A DNA stretch of 64,000 nt from Paraburkholderia bannensis (lineage in GTDB: Bacteria; Pseudomonadota; Gammaproteobacteria; Burkholderiales; Burkholderiaceae): contig NZ_JACHBW010000006.1 in NCBI RefSeq assembly GCF_014200455.1, positions 1 to 64,000 on the forward strand, in the 5' to 3' direction. The position numbers were made by a program, and so were the translations under genes. Shown piece by piece: positions 25,844 through 35,864 of the stretch (the stretch's first letter is position 1; every line of letters starts with the position of its first letter). Under the pieces are notes generated by a model, which had not been told where the DNA came from, did no database searches, and worked only from the letters and a program-made list of their open reading frames with translations.

Positions 25844-26602
25844 ATGCCGACCGATACCCACGCCGACCAGCCTTCCACGCCTGAACTGCCGGGCCGCGCG
25901 GCCTATACGCAATTCGCCGATCGCTACGCGCAGATGGCCCCGGAAAAACCGCACAACGCGCTCTACGAACGCCCGGCGACCGCTGCGTTGCTCGGCGACG
26001 TGGCGGGCCTGAGCGTGCTCGACGCGGGCTGCGGCCCCGGCATCGTCAGCGCGGAGCTCGCGCGCGCGGGCGCGCAGGTGAAAGCCTTCGACGTCACGCC
26101 CGCCATGGTCGAACTCGCGCGTAGCCGCTGCGCCGACCTGAACGTGGAGATCGCGCAGGGCGATCTTGGCCAGCCGCTCGCATGGCTCGCCGACGCCCAG
26201 TTCGATCGTATCGTCTGCTCGCTCGCGCTCGACTATGTGGAGCGTCTCGCGCCCACCTTCGCCGAATTCCATCGCGTCGCCCGGCCCGGCGCGCGGCTGG
26301 TGTTTTCGATGGCGCACCCCATGCGCGACTGGATCGACACGCGCACGCGCGGCAATCGCCCGTACTTCGACACCACGCGTTTCGGCCTGCATTGGGGCGG
26401 CTTCGGCGAACCGAAGCCTTATGTGGAAGCGTATCGCCGCCCGCTGGCCGATATCGTCAACGCGCTGCTGGAGACCGGCTGGCAGATCGACGGCATGCTG
26501 GAGCCGAAGCCGGCCCCGGAAATGAAGGCCGTCGCGCCCGCGCTCTATAACGAGCTTGCGCTCGCGCCCGCATTCCTCTGCATCCGGGCGCGCCGCGACT
26601 GA
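25844..26602 (+). CDS. Class I SAM-dependent methyltransferase
   Basis: The 252-residue product has motif I LSVLDAGCGPGIVSAEL (near residues 56-72), an acidic loop AFDVTPAMVELA and post-motif DRIVCSLALDYVERL, typical of small-molecule (UbiE/BioC-like) methyltransferases. The C-terminal part has PYFDTTRFGLHWGGFGEPK. The substrate is unknown. It does not overlap the candidate immunity gene and is probably independent of it. Confidence 0.88.
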   Translation: MPTDTHADQPSTPELPGRAAYTQFADRYAQMAPEKPHNALYERPATAALLGDVAGLSVLDAGCGPGIVSAELARAGAQVKAFDVTPAMVELARSRCADLNVEIAQGDLGQPLAWLADAQFDRIVCSLALDYVERLAPTFAEFHRVARPGARLVFSMAHPMRDWIDTRTRGNRPYFDTTRFGLHWGGFGEPKPYVEAYRRPLADIVNALLETGWQIDGMLEPKPAPEMKAVAPALYNELALAPAFLCIRARRD

Positions 26603-26642
26603 TCCGGCCTGAGCGCGGCCTGAGTGCTGCTTTAGCGCCTTC

Positions 26643-27905
26643 TTAGCGCCGCGCGGCCGCCGAAAGCGATTCTTCGAGCGCGGCCACGCCGGCGGGCAGA
26701 TCGACGTCCGCGCCGAGATCGCGCATGGTGCGGCCCAGCGCATGAACGGTGCGGAACAGATGGTGTTCGCGACATTGCTCGCCCATCTGGCCGATCCGCA
26801 CAATCGGCAGTCCGAACGATCCGGCGATCTCCACCTGATACTGTTGAGAGATATGATTGCACACGTCGCGCGGCGTAAGGCCCACAGGCAGCGCGATGCC
26901 GACCACCGAATTCAGACGGCACTCCTGCGGTGTATACAGTTCGAGCCCAAGCGCGGCGACGCCGCTTTGCAGCGCCAGCGAGCAGCGCTGATGACGCGCG
27001 AAGCGCCTTTCGAGCGTCTCCGTGCAGACGAGGCGCAGCGCTTCATGCAGCGCCAGCACGCCCGACACCGGCGCGGTGTAGTGATAACCGGCCTTGTGCC
27101 AGAAGTTCTCCGCGAGCGTGGCGTCGAGACACCAGTGCGTATTCGGCGCGGTGCGTTCGCGCACGCGTTGCCACGCGGCGTTAGAAAACGCGATCAGCGA
27201 TACGCCGGGAATCGAGGACAGCCCTTTTTGCCCGCCGGTGATGACCACGTCGATGCCCCACGCATCCATTTCCAGCGGCATGGTGCTCAGCGTGCAGACC
27301 GCATCGACGACGACCAGCGCGCCCGCCGCCTTGGCGATACGCACGATGTCCCTCAACTGGCGATTCCACACCGTATTGGACGTCTCGCCGTGCACGATGG
27401 TGACGATGGCGGGGCGCGTGCGCTCGATGGCCTGCGCCACGGCGTCGAGCGAGGCGATCTCGCGATCGCTCACATCGAGCGTGGAGACGTCCGCGCCGAT
27501 GCGTCGCGCCATCTCCGCCATCCGGCCGCTAAAGAAGCCGTTGACGATCGAGAGCACGCGCGTGCCGGGCCATGCGAGGTTCGACACCGCCATTTCCATC
27601 GCCGCCGATCCGGGACCGGCCACGCCGAGTACCCAGTTCGAACGCGTCTGGAACACGTAGCGCGCCATGGTTTTCACCTGGTCGATGACGCGCGCCATGG
27701 TGTCGCCGAGGTGATTGATCACGACCGAATTGGCCTTTGCGACGGCATCCGGGATCGGCACCGGGCCTGCGCCCATCATCAGCAGCGGCTCGTCGGGCAG
27801 GATCTCGGTGAGCGGATCGACCGCCGGGCAGGCGACCGGCGACGCGGCGGCCGCTGCTGCCCGTTGCGGGATCAGGGAGTCGGTGGAGCGCGTGTTGTCG
27901 GTCAT
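26643..27905 (-). CDS. Class V aminotransferase, alanine-glyoxylate / serine-pyruvate type
   Basis: The 420-residue PLP enzyme shows LLMMGAGPVPIPDAVAKANS at its N-terminal core, GPGSAAMEMAVSN for phosphate binding, VHGETSNTVWN, VVVDAVCTLSTMPLEMD with the cofactor aspartate, and VITGGQKGLSSIPG with the Schiff-base lysine. Family members transfer amino groups to glyoxylate or pyruvate. The ATG at 27903-27905 with AAGGAA upstream is preferred over upstream in-frame starts. The gene stands alone, divergent from a broken thioesterase gene. Confidence 0.87.
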   Translation of the reverse strand: MTDNTRSTDSLIPQRAAAAAASPVACPAVDPLTEILPDEPLLMMGAGPVPIPDAVAKANSVVINHLGDTMARVIDQVKTMARYVFQTRSNWVLGVAGPGSAAMEMAVSNLAWPGTRVLSIVNGFFSGRMAEMARRIGADVSTLDVSDREIASLDAVAQAIERTRPAIVTIVHGETSNTVWNRQLRDIVRIAKAAGALVVVDAVCTLSTMPLEMDAWGIDVVITGGQKGLSSIPGVSLIAFSNAAWQRVRERTAPNTHWCLDATLAENFWHKAGYHYTAPVSGVLALHEALRLVCTETLERRFARHQRCSLALQSGVAALGLELYTPQECRLNSVVGIALPVGLTPRDVCNHISQQYQVEIAGSFGLPIVRIGQMGEQCREHHLFRTVHALGRTMRDLGADVDLPAGVAALEESLSAAARR

Positions 27906-28142
27906 GATGAGTTCCTTGAGGGGGCAGCAAAACGCTGCGAGTGAAATGTGCGCGCACGCTGGCGGCAGGGGAAAAGCAGAGTGTTCTCCGTCGCGGCTCA
28001 CAAAGCCATGTACAGTTGCGCACATTTCCTCTGAACAGTGAGGAAGACGCTAACCGGGCTTGCTGCGGCATGCGCTGTGAGGCGCCGTAGGGCGGCCTAT
28101 AATCGCCGGTTTCCTGCTTCGCAGGATCAAGGGGGGCGCAGC

Positions 28143-28313
28143 ATGCCGCAATTCGCCGTGGATAACCCGTTTCTCGAAACGCTCGGCGTGATCGTCGCGC
28201 AGTGGCGCGAGGGCTATGCGGAGCTTCTGATGCCGATCGACGGTTCGAAGCTCAATCGCCAGGGCGTGCTGCAAGGCGCGCAGGGGACGTTCAAATATTC
28301 GAAGACGGTCTAA
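28143..28313 (+). pseudogene. N-terminal fragment of a PaaI-type hotdog thioesterase
   Basis: The 56-residue frame begins like PaaI-family thioesterases (VDNPFLETLGV, WREGYAELLMPID, LNRQGVLQG). In the intact family GVLQGG continues into the catalytic helix and the rest of the hotdog fold. Here it changes to AQGTFKYSKTV and stops. About two thirds of the protein is missing, so it is non-functional. A terminator for the opposite strand lies just behind. Confidence 0.65.
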
Positions 28314-28342
28314 AGTCATTCGTTATCCATATCGATTTGCCG

Positions 28343-28381
28343 GCAATAAAAGAGCCCGCGAACCGTGAGGCTGGCGGGCTC
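28343..28381 (-). terminator. Rho-independent terminator of the ABC transporter operon
   Basis: Read on the minus strand, GAGCCCGC and GCGGGCTC (plus-strand positions 28374-28381 and 28352-28359) pair around a 14-nt loop and are followed by TTTTATT. It lies about 25 bp after the stop of the ATP-binding gene. Confidence 0.8.
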
Positions 28382-28405
28382 CTGCAGACCGACGCCTAAA
28401 CCCGC

Positions 28406-29200
28406 TTAACCCAGTAGCAAGGCATCGTCGGCGAGCTTTTCGTGGCGCGTCTGCTCGAACATGCGCAGCAGGTCCGGCACATCCAGACCCCGACGTTGCT
28501 CGCCCGATACATCCAGCACCACCTGCCCCTGATGCAGCATCACCGTGCGCTGGCCGTAATCGAGCGCCTGGCGCATGCTGTGCGTGACCATCATGGTCGT
28601 GAGCTTCGCTTCATCGACGATGCGCGCCGTGAGTTCCAGCACGAACGCCGCGGTCTTCGGATCGAGCGCCGCCGTATGCTCGTCGAGCAGCAGAATGCGC
28701 GACGGTTGCAGCGAAGCCATCAACAGGCTCACCGCTTGACGCTGGCCGCCCGAGAGCAGGCCGATACGATCCGCCAAACGGTTTTCGAGGCCCAGATTCA
28801 GCAGGCGCAGTTTCGCGCGAAACAGTTCGCGGTCCTGCTTTTTCAGCGCCGGACCAAAGCCGCGCCGCTTGCCGCGCGCCATTGCCAGCGCCATGTTTTC
28901 TTCGATCGTCAGCGCTTCGCAGGTGCCCGCCATCGGGTCCTGGAACACGCGCGCGACCAGATGCGCGCGATCCCACGCCTGCTTCTTCGTGACGTCGTTG
29001 CCGTCGATGGTGATCTTGCCGCCGTCCACCATCTGATCGCCGCTGATTGCATTGAGGAAGGTGGACTTGCCCGCCCCGTTCGAGCCGATCACCGCCACGA
29101 ACTGGCCGGTGGGGATTTCCAGCGTAAGGCCGCGCAGCGCGCGCGTTTCGATCGGCGTGCCGGGGTTGAAAGTGAGTTTGAGGTCTTGTGCGCTGAGCAT
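28406..29200 (-). CDS. ABC transporter ATP-binding protein (TrpX-type system)
   Basis: The 264-residue ATPase has Walker A GSNGAGKSTF (residues about 39-48), signature LLSGGQRQAVSLL, Walker B RILLLDEHTAALDP and the H-loop VTHSMRQAL. The LDEHTAALDPKTA variant is typical of the group paired with LivH-like permeases and ABC_sub_bind proteins. The gene follows the permease by 3 bp and ends at a terminator. It energises uptake of the ligand bound by the protein encoded at 30305-31297. Confidence 0.9.
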   Translation of the reverse strand: MLSAQDLKLTFNPGTPIETRALRGLTLEIPTGQFVAVIGSNGAGKSTFLNAISGDQMVDGGKITIDGNDVTKKQAWDRAHLVARVFQDPMAGTCEALTIEENMALAMARGKRRGFGPALKKQDRELFRAKLRLLNLGLENRLADRIGLLSGGQRQAVSLLMASLQPSRILLLDEHTAALDPKTAAFVLELTARIVDEAKLTTMMVTHSMRQALDYGQRTVMLHQGQVVLDVSGEQRRGLDVPDLLRMFEQTRHEKLADDALLLG

Positions 29201-29203
29201 AAT

Positions 29204-30100
29204 TCAGGCCCTCCCGTTCTTGCGGCCGAACAGCTTCTTGCGCGTCGCGGGCAGCACGAGCGCGACGGTCACGAGCACGGCGGTGACGAGGTTCAGGTCC
29301 TGCGCCTTGAGGCCGATGAAATCGCTATTGAGCGCGAGTGCAATAAAGAAGCGATAGAGAATCGCGCCCAGCACGGCGGCGAGCGTCGTGAGCACCAGAC
29401 GGCGCGCGGGCAGAATGCTCTCCCCGATGATGACCGCGGCCAGCCCGATCACGATGGTGCCGATGCCCATCGAAATATCGGAGCCGCCCTGCGTCTGCGC
29501 GAACAGCGAACCCGCGAGCGCGACCAGCGCGTTGGACAGCGCCATGCCGGCCAGCGTCGCGCGGCCCGTGGCGATGCCCTGGGCGCGCGCCATGCGCGGG
29601 TTCGCGCCGGTCGCGCGCAGCGCGAGACCGTACTGCGACGAGAAGAACCAGTCCACGCCTAGCTTCGCCGCGAGCACCACCACGAACAGCGCGAGCGGGC
29701 GCAGCACGTAGTCGGGCAGCCAGGCGGGCTGGATCATCGTGAAGACGGTGGATTCGGTGATGAGCGGCACGTTGGGCGCGCCCATCACACGCAGGTTGAT
29801 CGAGTAGAGCGCGATCATCATCAGGATGCTGGCGAGCAGATCCATGATTTTCAGGCGCACGTTGAGCCAGCCGGTGACGAAGCCCGCCGCCGCGCCTGCG
29901 ATCATCGCGCAGAGCGTGGCGACGAACGGGTCCTGGCCATGCGCGATCAGCGTGGCCGCGACCGCGCCGCCCAGCGGAAAGCTGCCGTCAACGGTGAGGT
30001 CGGGGAAGTTGAGGATGCGAAACGAGATCAGCACCCCGAGGGCGACGAGGCTGAAGATCAGACCGATCTCAAGCGCGCCCAATAGCGAATAGAGGGACAT
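29204..30100 (-). CDS. ABC transporter permease, LivH-like (TrpX-type system)
   Basis: The 298-residue permease has about eight helices (starting SLLGALEIGLIFSLVALGVL) and the BPD_transp_2 motif ISFRILNFPDLTVDGSFPLG. A cytoplasmic loop NPRMARAQGIATGRATLAG contacts the ATPase. The NFPDLTVDGSFPLG form distinguishes this group from true branched-chain amino-acid permeases. It lies between the binding-protein gene (204 bp upstream) and the ATPase. Confidence 0.9.
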   Translation of the reverse strand: MSLYSLLGALEIGLIFSLVALGVLISFRILNFPDLTVDGSFPLGGAVAATLIAHGQDPFVATLCAMIAGAAAGFVTGWLNVRLKIMDLLASILMMIALYSINLRVMGAPNVPLITESTVFTMIQPAWLPDYVLRPLALFVVVLAAKLGVDWFFSSQYGLALRATGANPRMARAQGIATGRATLAGMALSNALVALAGSLFAQTQGGSDISMGIGTIVIGLAAVIIGESILPARRLVLTTLAAVLGAILYRFFIALALNSDFIGLKAQDLNLVTAVLVTVALVLPATRKKLFGRKNGRA

Positions 30101-30304
30101 GGGAAATCCTGTTGCGGTTTCCGGCGGGCGGATTGCGGTGACGCGGCCGGATGGGTCGCCGCGCGCGCCGCGCCGCCCGGGTGAGGCGGCGTGACGCGCG
30201 CGTGCGCGAGGCCCGATGAAGGCCGGTGCTTTGCTTGCGGCTTGCTGCTGTTACGTGTCACGCGTTACGCGGGCACGTCGTGCATCAGATGCCCGCGAGG
30301 CGCG

Positions 30305-31297
30305 TCACTTGACGACCGTAGTCGCGTCCTTGAGCAGATCGGCGGACAGCGTCACGCCCTGCTTTTGCGCGGCGGCCGGATTCACGAACAGTTGCAGTTT
30401 GCTGCTGGTTTCCGATGCGATCGCGCCGGGCTTTTCACCATTGAGAATACGCACGACCACCTTGCCGGTCTGATGGCCCAGGTCGCTATAGTCGATGCCG
30501 AGCGCCGCAATGGCGCCGCGCTTCACGCTATCCGTATCGGATGCGACGAGCGGAATCTTCGCCTCGTCGGCCACCTTCACGAGTGCTTCGTAGGCCGAAA
30601 CGACGTTGTTATCCGTGTTCGTGTAAATCACGTCGACCTTGCCGATCAGGCTCTTCGCCGCCGCGCCGATATCCACCGTGCGCGGTGCTGCCGCTTCCTT
30701 GAGCGTCATGCCCTGTTGCGCGAGCAGTTGCTTGAGCGCCTTCACGACCACCACCGAATTCGCTTCGCCGGGGTTGTAGACCATGCCGACGGTCTTCGCA
30801 TTCGGCACCACGCGCTTGATGAGCGCGACCTGCCTGTCGAGCGGCAGCTTGTCCGACACGCCGGTGACATTGGTGCCGCTGGGCGTCCACGTCTTCACGA
30901 GCTGCGCGGCCACCGGATCGGTCACGCCCGAGTACACCACGGGCACCGACTTCGTCGCGGCAACCACGGCCTGTGCCGAAGGCGTGGCGATGGCGACGAT
31001 CGCGCTGGGATTGTCGCCGACGAACTTGCGGGCGATCTGCGCAGCGGTGCCGGTATTGCCCTGAGCGCTCTGGTATTCCCACGTGAGATTCTTGCCTGCG
31101 TCGTAACCGGCGGCCTTCAGCTCGTCGCGCACGCCGTCGCGGATCGCGTCGAGAGCGGGGTGTTCGACGATCGACAGGACTTCAACGGTGGCGGTGCCGG
31201 CGGCGCGTGCTGCGCCCGAGGTCAGGGCGAGCGCGGCAGCGCTGGCGATCAGGGTAAGGGTGGCGGCCTTGGCGGCGACGAGCTTGAAGGTTTTCAT
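30305..31297 (-). CDS. ABC transporter substrate-binding protein (ABC_sub_bind/TrpX family)
   Basis: The 330-residue periplasmic protein has a signal peptide (ALTSGAARAAG, cleavage near residue 32). The mature protein matches PF04392: VEVLSIVEHPALDAIRDGV at the start, VVYSGVTDPVAAQLV, GMVYNPGEANSVV, and SDTDSVKRGAIAALGIDY in the hinge region. TrpX in Gram-positives is linked to tryptophan or other aromatic ligands, but ligands vary widely, so none is assigned. It is the first gene of the importer operon. Confidence 0.9.
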   Translation of the reverse strand: MKTFKLVAAKAATLTLIASAAALALTSGAARAAGTATVEVLSIVEHPALDAIRDGVRDELKAAGYDAGKNLTWEYQSAQGNTGTAAQIARKFVGDNPSAIVAIATPSAQAVVAATKSVPVVYSGVTDPVAAQLVKTWTPSGTNVTGVSDKLPLDRQVALIKRVVPNAKTVGMVYNPGEANSVVVVKALKQLLAQQGMTLKEAAAPRTVDIGAAAKSLIGKVDVIYTNTDNNVVSAYEALVKVADEAKIPLVASDTDSVKRGAIAALGIDYSDLGHQTGKVVVRILNGEKPGAIASETSSKLQLFVNPAAAQKQGVTLSADLLKDATTVVK

Positions 31298-32347
31298 TCT
31301 GTTTGATCTCCCCCGAATGTTCGGTTCTGGACGGGTGTGGTCCGCTTGCGCGGCAACGCCGTCGTCCTATGCATCCCGTTTCGCGCACAGCGAGCACGTC
31401 TTCACCTTGCGTGCTCCTTACGCCATGCGCCGCGATGGTGCATAAGACCGGCGGCGAGGCAGCGAGCATACCACCGACTTTTAGCGATCCGGCACGCGCA
31501 CCGGAACAGTGCGGCGAAGATGCGACGGCCTGTCACCGGCACTCAAAAAATAGTGGATGCGATTTTCAGGAAAACTCCGCAGGGCGCCGGAAGTTTTCCC
31601 GGATTCAGATCGGAAATAATGCGAATGGTGAATGTGAACGGATTAAGGCTGTGATCGCGCTTCGAAATCCTCTTGCGATGAAAGCATTGTGTAAATTTAT
31701 GATAAAAATCAATCAGTTGGCGCATTTTGCATTTAGGGTTTTTACTATGTTGCAGCGCGGGACTCAGAGGAAAAAATTTCAGGGCGGATAATCCGTTTCT
31801 TTTCGGATAAAGGCATTCGGTCAGTCTTCCGGACGATTTTCCGATCGGAAAGAACAGTGCGATTTATTTCGAATCGGAAATCGATTTTCCTAAAGCCACG
31901 CCAGGCATGCGTTTCGACGAGCTTGTCCCGTCGGACGTCTCTACGTCGGCCGATTTTTCAAATGTTTTCAAGCTCTTTGGCGTGATTTTCCTCGATTGAC
32001 GGCGATCAGTACTTCGCGAGGTATCGGAAAAAACCCTCGGTTGCGAGTGGGGGATTTTATTGATAGCATCCGCCGGTCGCTGATTGAGCCCGGACCACCC
32101 TCCGGACGAAATGCAGTGAACGGGGCAGGCGGATCGCTTGCGCAACAGGGAATACGTAACAACGTGCTTCTCTCCGAACTCAACCGCAACAAAGCGGGTG
32201 ATATACGCCGGGCCCCGTCACGTCTTTAGTGTTCTCAGCTTTTCTGGCCCGTCGTTGTCGTCCCCCTTGGCTCGTCCTCGGGGTGCTGTTCGTTTGCGCA
32301 GGTCATCCGTCTGACCGGTTGACCCGAAACCAATCGAGGAGCTCCTG
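31298..32347. other. Long intergenic region between two divergent importer operons
   Basis: About 1,050 bp without a credible gene. It must hold the promoters of the TrpX-type operon (minus) and livJ (plus). From about 31,550 to 32,060 the sequence is AT-rich, with repeated TTTTCGGA-like tracts. The frames that are open have no ribosome site and no recognisable product. I do not see a known riboswitch. A small CCGGA/TCCGG hairpin lies at about 32,091-32,106. Confidence 0.5.
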
Positions 32348-33475
32348 ATGACGTCGTTGTCCTGCCTTACCCGCCTTACTTCTGTCTCCGTGGCAGCCGC
32401 GCTGCTCGCTTTTGGTGCAGCCGCTCACGCCGACACCGTCAAGATCGCTATCGCCGGCCCGTTCAGCGGCGCGGTCGCCCAGTACGGCGACATGGTCAAG
32501 GCTGGCGCCCTGACCGCAATCGACCAGATCAACGCCGCCGGCGGTGTGAACGGCAACAAGCTCGAAGCCGTCCTGATGGACGATTCGTGCGAGCCGAAGC
32601 AGGCCGTCGCCGTCGCCAACAAGATCGTCTCGCAGCACATCCAGTACGTGGTCGGCCACGTCTGCTCGGGCTCGACGATCCCCGCATCCGACATCTACGA
32701 AAACGAAGGCGTTGTGATGGTCACGCCGTCGGCCACCGCGCCGCAGCTGACCGAAGGCAAGAAGCGCCAGTTCATCTTCCGCACCATCGGCCGCGACGAC
32801 CAGCAAGGCCCGGCCGCTGCCGCCTACATCATCAACAAGGTCAAGCCGAAGAAGGTCGCGATCCTGCACGACAAGCAGTCGTACGGCCAGGGCATTGCGA
32901 CGTCGGTGAAGTCGGCGCTCGACAAGGCGCATATCCCGGTCGTGGTGTTCGAAGGCATCAACGCAGGCGATTCGGACTACTCGGCAGTCGTTACCAAGCT
33001 CAAGTCGCAAGGTGTGGACTTCGTGTATTTCGGCGGCTACCACCCGGAAATGGGTCTGCTGATGCGCCAGTCGCGTGAGCAAGGCGTCAAGGCTGTGTTC
33101 ATGGGACCGGAAGGCGTGGGCAACAAGGACGTGACGGCCATCGCCGGCCCGGCCTCGGAAGGCATGCTCGTGACGCTGCCGGCCGACTTCGCAGCCGATC
33201 CGGCCAACGCGAAGCTGGTGAAGGCATTCGCGGATGCGAAGCGCGACCCGAACGGCCCGTTCCAGATGCCGTCGTACGCGGCAGTGGAAGTGATCGCCGA
33301 CGGCATCGCCGGTGCAAAGAGCACCGACCCGACCAAGGTTGCGGCTTACCTGCACAAGAACGCGTTCAACACGCCGATCGGCAACGTGCAGTACGACGCA
33401 CAGGGCGACCTGAAGTCGTTCCGCTTCGTTGTGTACACGTGGCACAAGGACGCCACCAAGACCGCCGCGAACTGA
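32348..33475 (+). CDS. livJ: Branched-chain amino acid ABC transporter substrate-binding protein
   Basis: The 375-residue periplasmic binding protein has signal peptide residues 1-28 (AALLAFGAAAHA before DTVKIAIAGPFSG). It continues in the Leu/Ile/Val-binding pattern: GGVNGNKLEAVLMDDSCEPK, YVVGHVCSGSTIPASDIYEN and VTPSATAPQLTEGKKRQFIF. It binds leucine, isoleucine or valine and delivers them to LivHMGF. The codon choice is strongly biased to C/G-ending preferred codons, fitting high expression. GAGGAG precedes the ATG. A terminator follows, so binding protein and membrane genes can be made at different levels. Confidence 0.95.
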   Translation: MTSLSCLTRLTSVSVAAALLAFGAAAHADTVKIAIAGPFSGAVAQYGDMVKAGALTAIDQINAAGGVNGNKLEAVLMDDSCEPKQAVAVANKIVSQHIQYVVGHVCSGSTIPASDIYENEGVVMVTPSATAPQLTEGKKRQFIFRTIGRDDQQGPAAAAYIINKVKPKKVAILHDKQSYGQGIATSVKSALDKAHIPVVVFEGINAGDSDYSAVVTKLKSQGVDFVYFGGYHPEMGLLMRQSREQGVKAVFMGPEGVGNKDVTAIAGPASEGMLVTLPADFAADPANAKLVKAFADAKRDPNGPFQMPSYAAVEVIADGIAGAKSTDPTKVAAYLHKNAFNTPIGNVQYDAQGDLKSFRFVVYTWHKDATKTAAN

Positions 33476-33525
33476 TCCCGGCGCTGCACGCTGCCAGAAG
33501 TTGCATAAGCGGTATTGAGCGGCAT

Positions 33526-33558
33526 ACGCCCCGTCTTTTGTTGTGGCGGGGCGTTTTT
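33526..33558 (+). terminator. Terminator after livJ
   Basis: ACGCCCCG (33526-33533) and CGGGGCGT (33547-33554) pair perfectly around a 13-nt loop, followed by a run of five T. Partial read-through would set the ratio of LivJ to the membrane components. Confidence 0.9.
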
Positions 33559-33655
33559 ATAGCCGCTCCCTGGTGGTTGTGCGCGCAACCATGAAAACGG
33601 ATTGGTACGGTTCTAAAGGGTCTCTTACCGGCTTCATCGCCGCGGGGCTTAAAGC

Positions 33656-34582
33656 ATGAATGATTTTCTTCCTCAGTTTACCCAGCAGCTCGTCAACGGG
33701 CTCACGCTGGGTGCGATCTATGCGCTGATCGCCATCGGCTATACGATGGTCTACGGCATCATCGGCATGATCAATTTCGCTCACGGCGAGATCTATATGA
33801 TCGGTGCCTATGTGGGCCTCGTCACGCTCACGGCTATCGGCACCACCGCGGGTTATCCGCTGCCGCTCGTGCTGGGAGCGGCGCTCATCGTCTCGGTGGT
33901 GGTCACCGGGCTGTACGGTTTTGCGGTCGAGCGCGTCGCGTATCGGCCGTTGCGCGGCGGCCCGCGCCTGGTGCCGCTGATCTCGGCGATCGGCATGTCG
34001 ATCTTTCTGCAGAACTACGTGCAGATTGGTCAGGGTGCGCGCGATGTGTCCGTGCCGATGCTGATTTCCGGCGCGCTCGATTTCAACATGGGCGGCAACT
34101 TCGAAGTCACGATTCCGTACGCGCGCATGCTGATCGTAGGCACCACGGTCGTGCTGATGGTCGCGCTCACGCTCTTCATTTCGCGCTCGCGTATGGGCCG
34201 CGCCTGCCGCGCTTGCGCCGAAGACATGAAGATGGCCAACTTGCTGGGCATCGACACCAACCGCGTGATCTCCTTCACGTTCATTCTGGGCGCGATGCTG
34301 GCGGCGGTGGGCGGCGTGCTGATCGGTCTGACGATCGGCAAGCTCAATCCGTACATCGGCTTTATCGCCGGTATCAAGGCGTTCACGGCGGCGGTGCTGG
34401 GCGGCATCGGCAGCATCCCGGGCGCGATGCTCGGCGGTGTGCTGCTCGGTCTGGCCGAAACTTTCGCATCGGCGTACATGCCGTCCGAGTACAAGGACGT
34501 CGTGGCGTTCGGCCTGCTCGTGCTCGTGCTGCTGTTCCGTCCCACCGGCCTGCTCGGCAAGCCGGACGTCGAAAAGGTGTGA
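33656..34582 (+). CDS. livH: Branched-chain amino acid permease LivH
   Basis: The 308-residue inner-membrane protein has the LivH signature at the start ([40 protein letters not shown]) and [20 protein letters not shown]. The EAA-like cytoplasmic loop [20 protein letters not shown] contacts LivG/F. About eight helices. It follows the livJ terminator by about 100 bp and is separated from livM by 7 bp. Confidence 0.96.
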   Translation: MNDFLPQFTQQLVNGLTLGAIYALIAIGYTMVYGIIGMINFAHGEIYMIGAYVGLVTLTAIGTTAGYPLPLVLGAALIVSVVVTGLYGFAVERVAYRPLRGGPRLVPLISAIGMSIFLQNYVQIGQGARDVSVPMLISGALDFNMGGNFEVTIPYARMLIVGTTVVLMVALTLFISRSRMGRACRACAEDMKMANLLGIDTNRVISFTFILGAMLAAVGGVLIGLTIGKLNPYIGFIAGIKAFTAAVLGGIGSIPGAMLGGVLLGLAETFASAYMPSEYKDVVAFGLLVLVLLFRPTGLLGKPDVEKV

Positions 34583-34589
34583 GGTCGAT

Positions 34590-35864
34590 ATGAGCCAAAC
34601 TGTTTCGGTTCGCGCCGCCGGCCATAGCGGCCCGTCTTCGTCGCAGACGTTGAAGGGCGCGTTCGTGGCCGCATTCGCGACCATCATTCTCACCGCGCCC
34701 ATCCTGGGCCTGCAGCTTACGCTCGACGGCTATCAGGTGGTGTTGCAGCAGCACTGGCATCCGGTGTGGATTGCCGCTGCCGTGGTGTTCGTGTTCCAGC
34801 TCGCCAAGCCGATGTTTGTGCGCGCAACGAGTTCGGTGAAACTGCCAAAAGCGCCTGCCCTGGGCGCGCGTCAGCAGCGCGTGGCGATCTGGGCGCTGCT
34901 CGCCTTCGGCGCAGTGTTCCCGTTCATCAGTTCGCGCGGCACCATCGACGTCGCCACGCTCGCGCTCATCTACGTGATTCTGGGTCTCGGCCTGAATATC
35001 GTGGTGGGTTTCGCGGGCCTGCTCGACCTGGGTTACGTGGGCTTTTACGCGGTGGGCGGCTATACGTATGCGCTGCTCAACCAGTATTTCGGCTTGACGT
35101 TCTGGGAATGCCTGCCGCTCGCGGCGCTCGCTTCGGCGGCGTTCGGCTTCGTGCTGGGCTTTCCGGTGCTGCGTCTGCGTGGCGACTATCTGGCGATCGT
35201 CACGCTCGGCTTCGGCGAAATCATCCGCCTGCTGCTCAACAACCTCACGAGCATCACGGGCGGTCCGGACGGCATCTCGGGTATTCCGAAGCCCACCGTG
35301 TTCGGCTTCGAACTCGCGCGTCACGCCAGTGTGGAAGGCGCCAAAACCTTCAACGAGCTGATCGGCATCGAGTACAGCGGCGAGCACATGATCATCTTCC
35401 TGTACCTGCTCGCGCTGGTGCTGGTGGCGTTCACGCTTTTCGTCACGAGCCGTCTGCTGCGCATGCCGATGGGCCGCGCCTGGGAAGCGCTGCGCGAAGA
35501 TGAAATCGCCTGCCGCTCGCTCGGTTTGAACCCCACCCGCATCAAGCTCTCGGCGTTCACGCTGGGCGCTTCGTTCGCGGGTCTCGCCGGTGCGTTCTTC
35601 GCGGCGCGCCAGGGACTGGTCACGCCCGAGTCGTTCACCTTCATCGAATCGGCGCTGATCCTGGCCGTGGTGGTGCTGGGCGGCATGGGCTCGCAACTGG
35701 GCGTCGTGCTCGCCGCGATCCTGCTGACGGCGTTGCCTGAAGTGGCGCGCGGATTTGCCGAGTACCGCATGCTGATTTTCGGTCTGGTGATGGTGCTGAT
35801 GATGATGTGGCGTCCGCAGGGGTTGTTGCCCGCTAGCCGTGCGCACGTGGAGTTGCCGCAATGA
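34590..35864 (+). CDS. livM: Branched-chain amino acid permease LivM
   Basis: The 424-residue second permease has the LivM core [60 protein letters not shown] and the coupling loop [20 protein letters not shown]. An N-terminal extension of about 100 residues with extra helices precedes the core, as in other proteobacterial LivM proteins. The ATG at 34590 sits 7 bp after livH. Its stop overlaps livG by 4 nt (ATGA). Confidence 0.96.
   Translation: MSQTVSVRAAGHSGPSSSQTLKGAFVAAFATIILTAPILGLQLTLDGYQVVLQQHWHPVWIAAAVVFVFQLAKPMFVRATSSVKLPKAPALGARQQRVAIWALLAFGAVFPFISSRGTIDVATLALIYVILGLGLNIVVGFAGLLDLGYVGFYAVGGYTYALLNQYFGLTFWECLPLAALASAAFGFVLGFPVLRLRGDYLAIVTLGFGEIIRLLLNNLTSITGGPDGISGIPKPTVFGFELARHASVEGAKTFNELIGIEYSGEHMIIFLYLLALVLVAFTLFVTSRLLRMPMGRAWEALREDEIACRSLGLNPTRIKLSAFTLGASFAGLAGAFFAARQGLVTPESFTFIESALILAVVVLGGMGSQLGVVLAAILLTALPEVARGFAEYRMLIFGLVMVLMMMWRPQGLLPASRAHVELPQ

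Noticed and set aside
31303..31791. Open frame in the gap before livJ
   Set aside because: No ribosome site, no hydrophobic or domain pattern, and part lies in AT-rich regulatory DNA.
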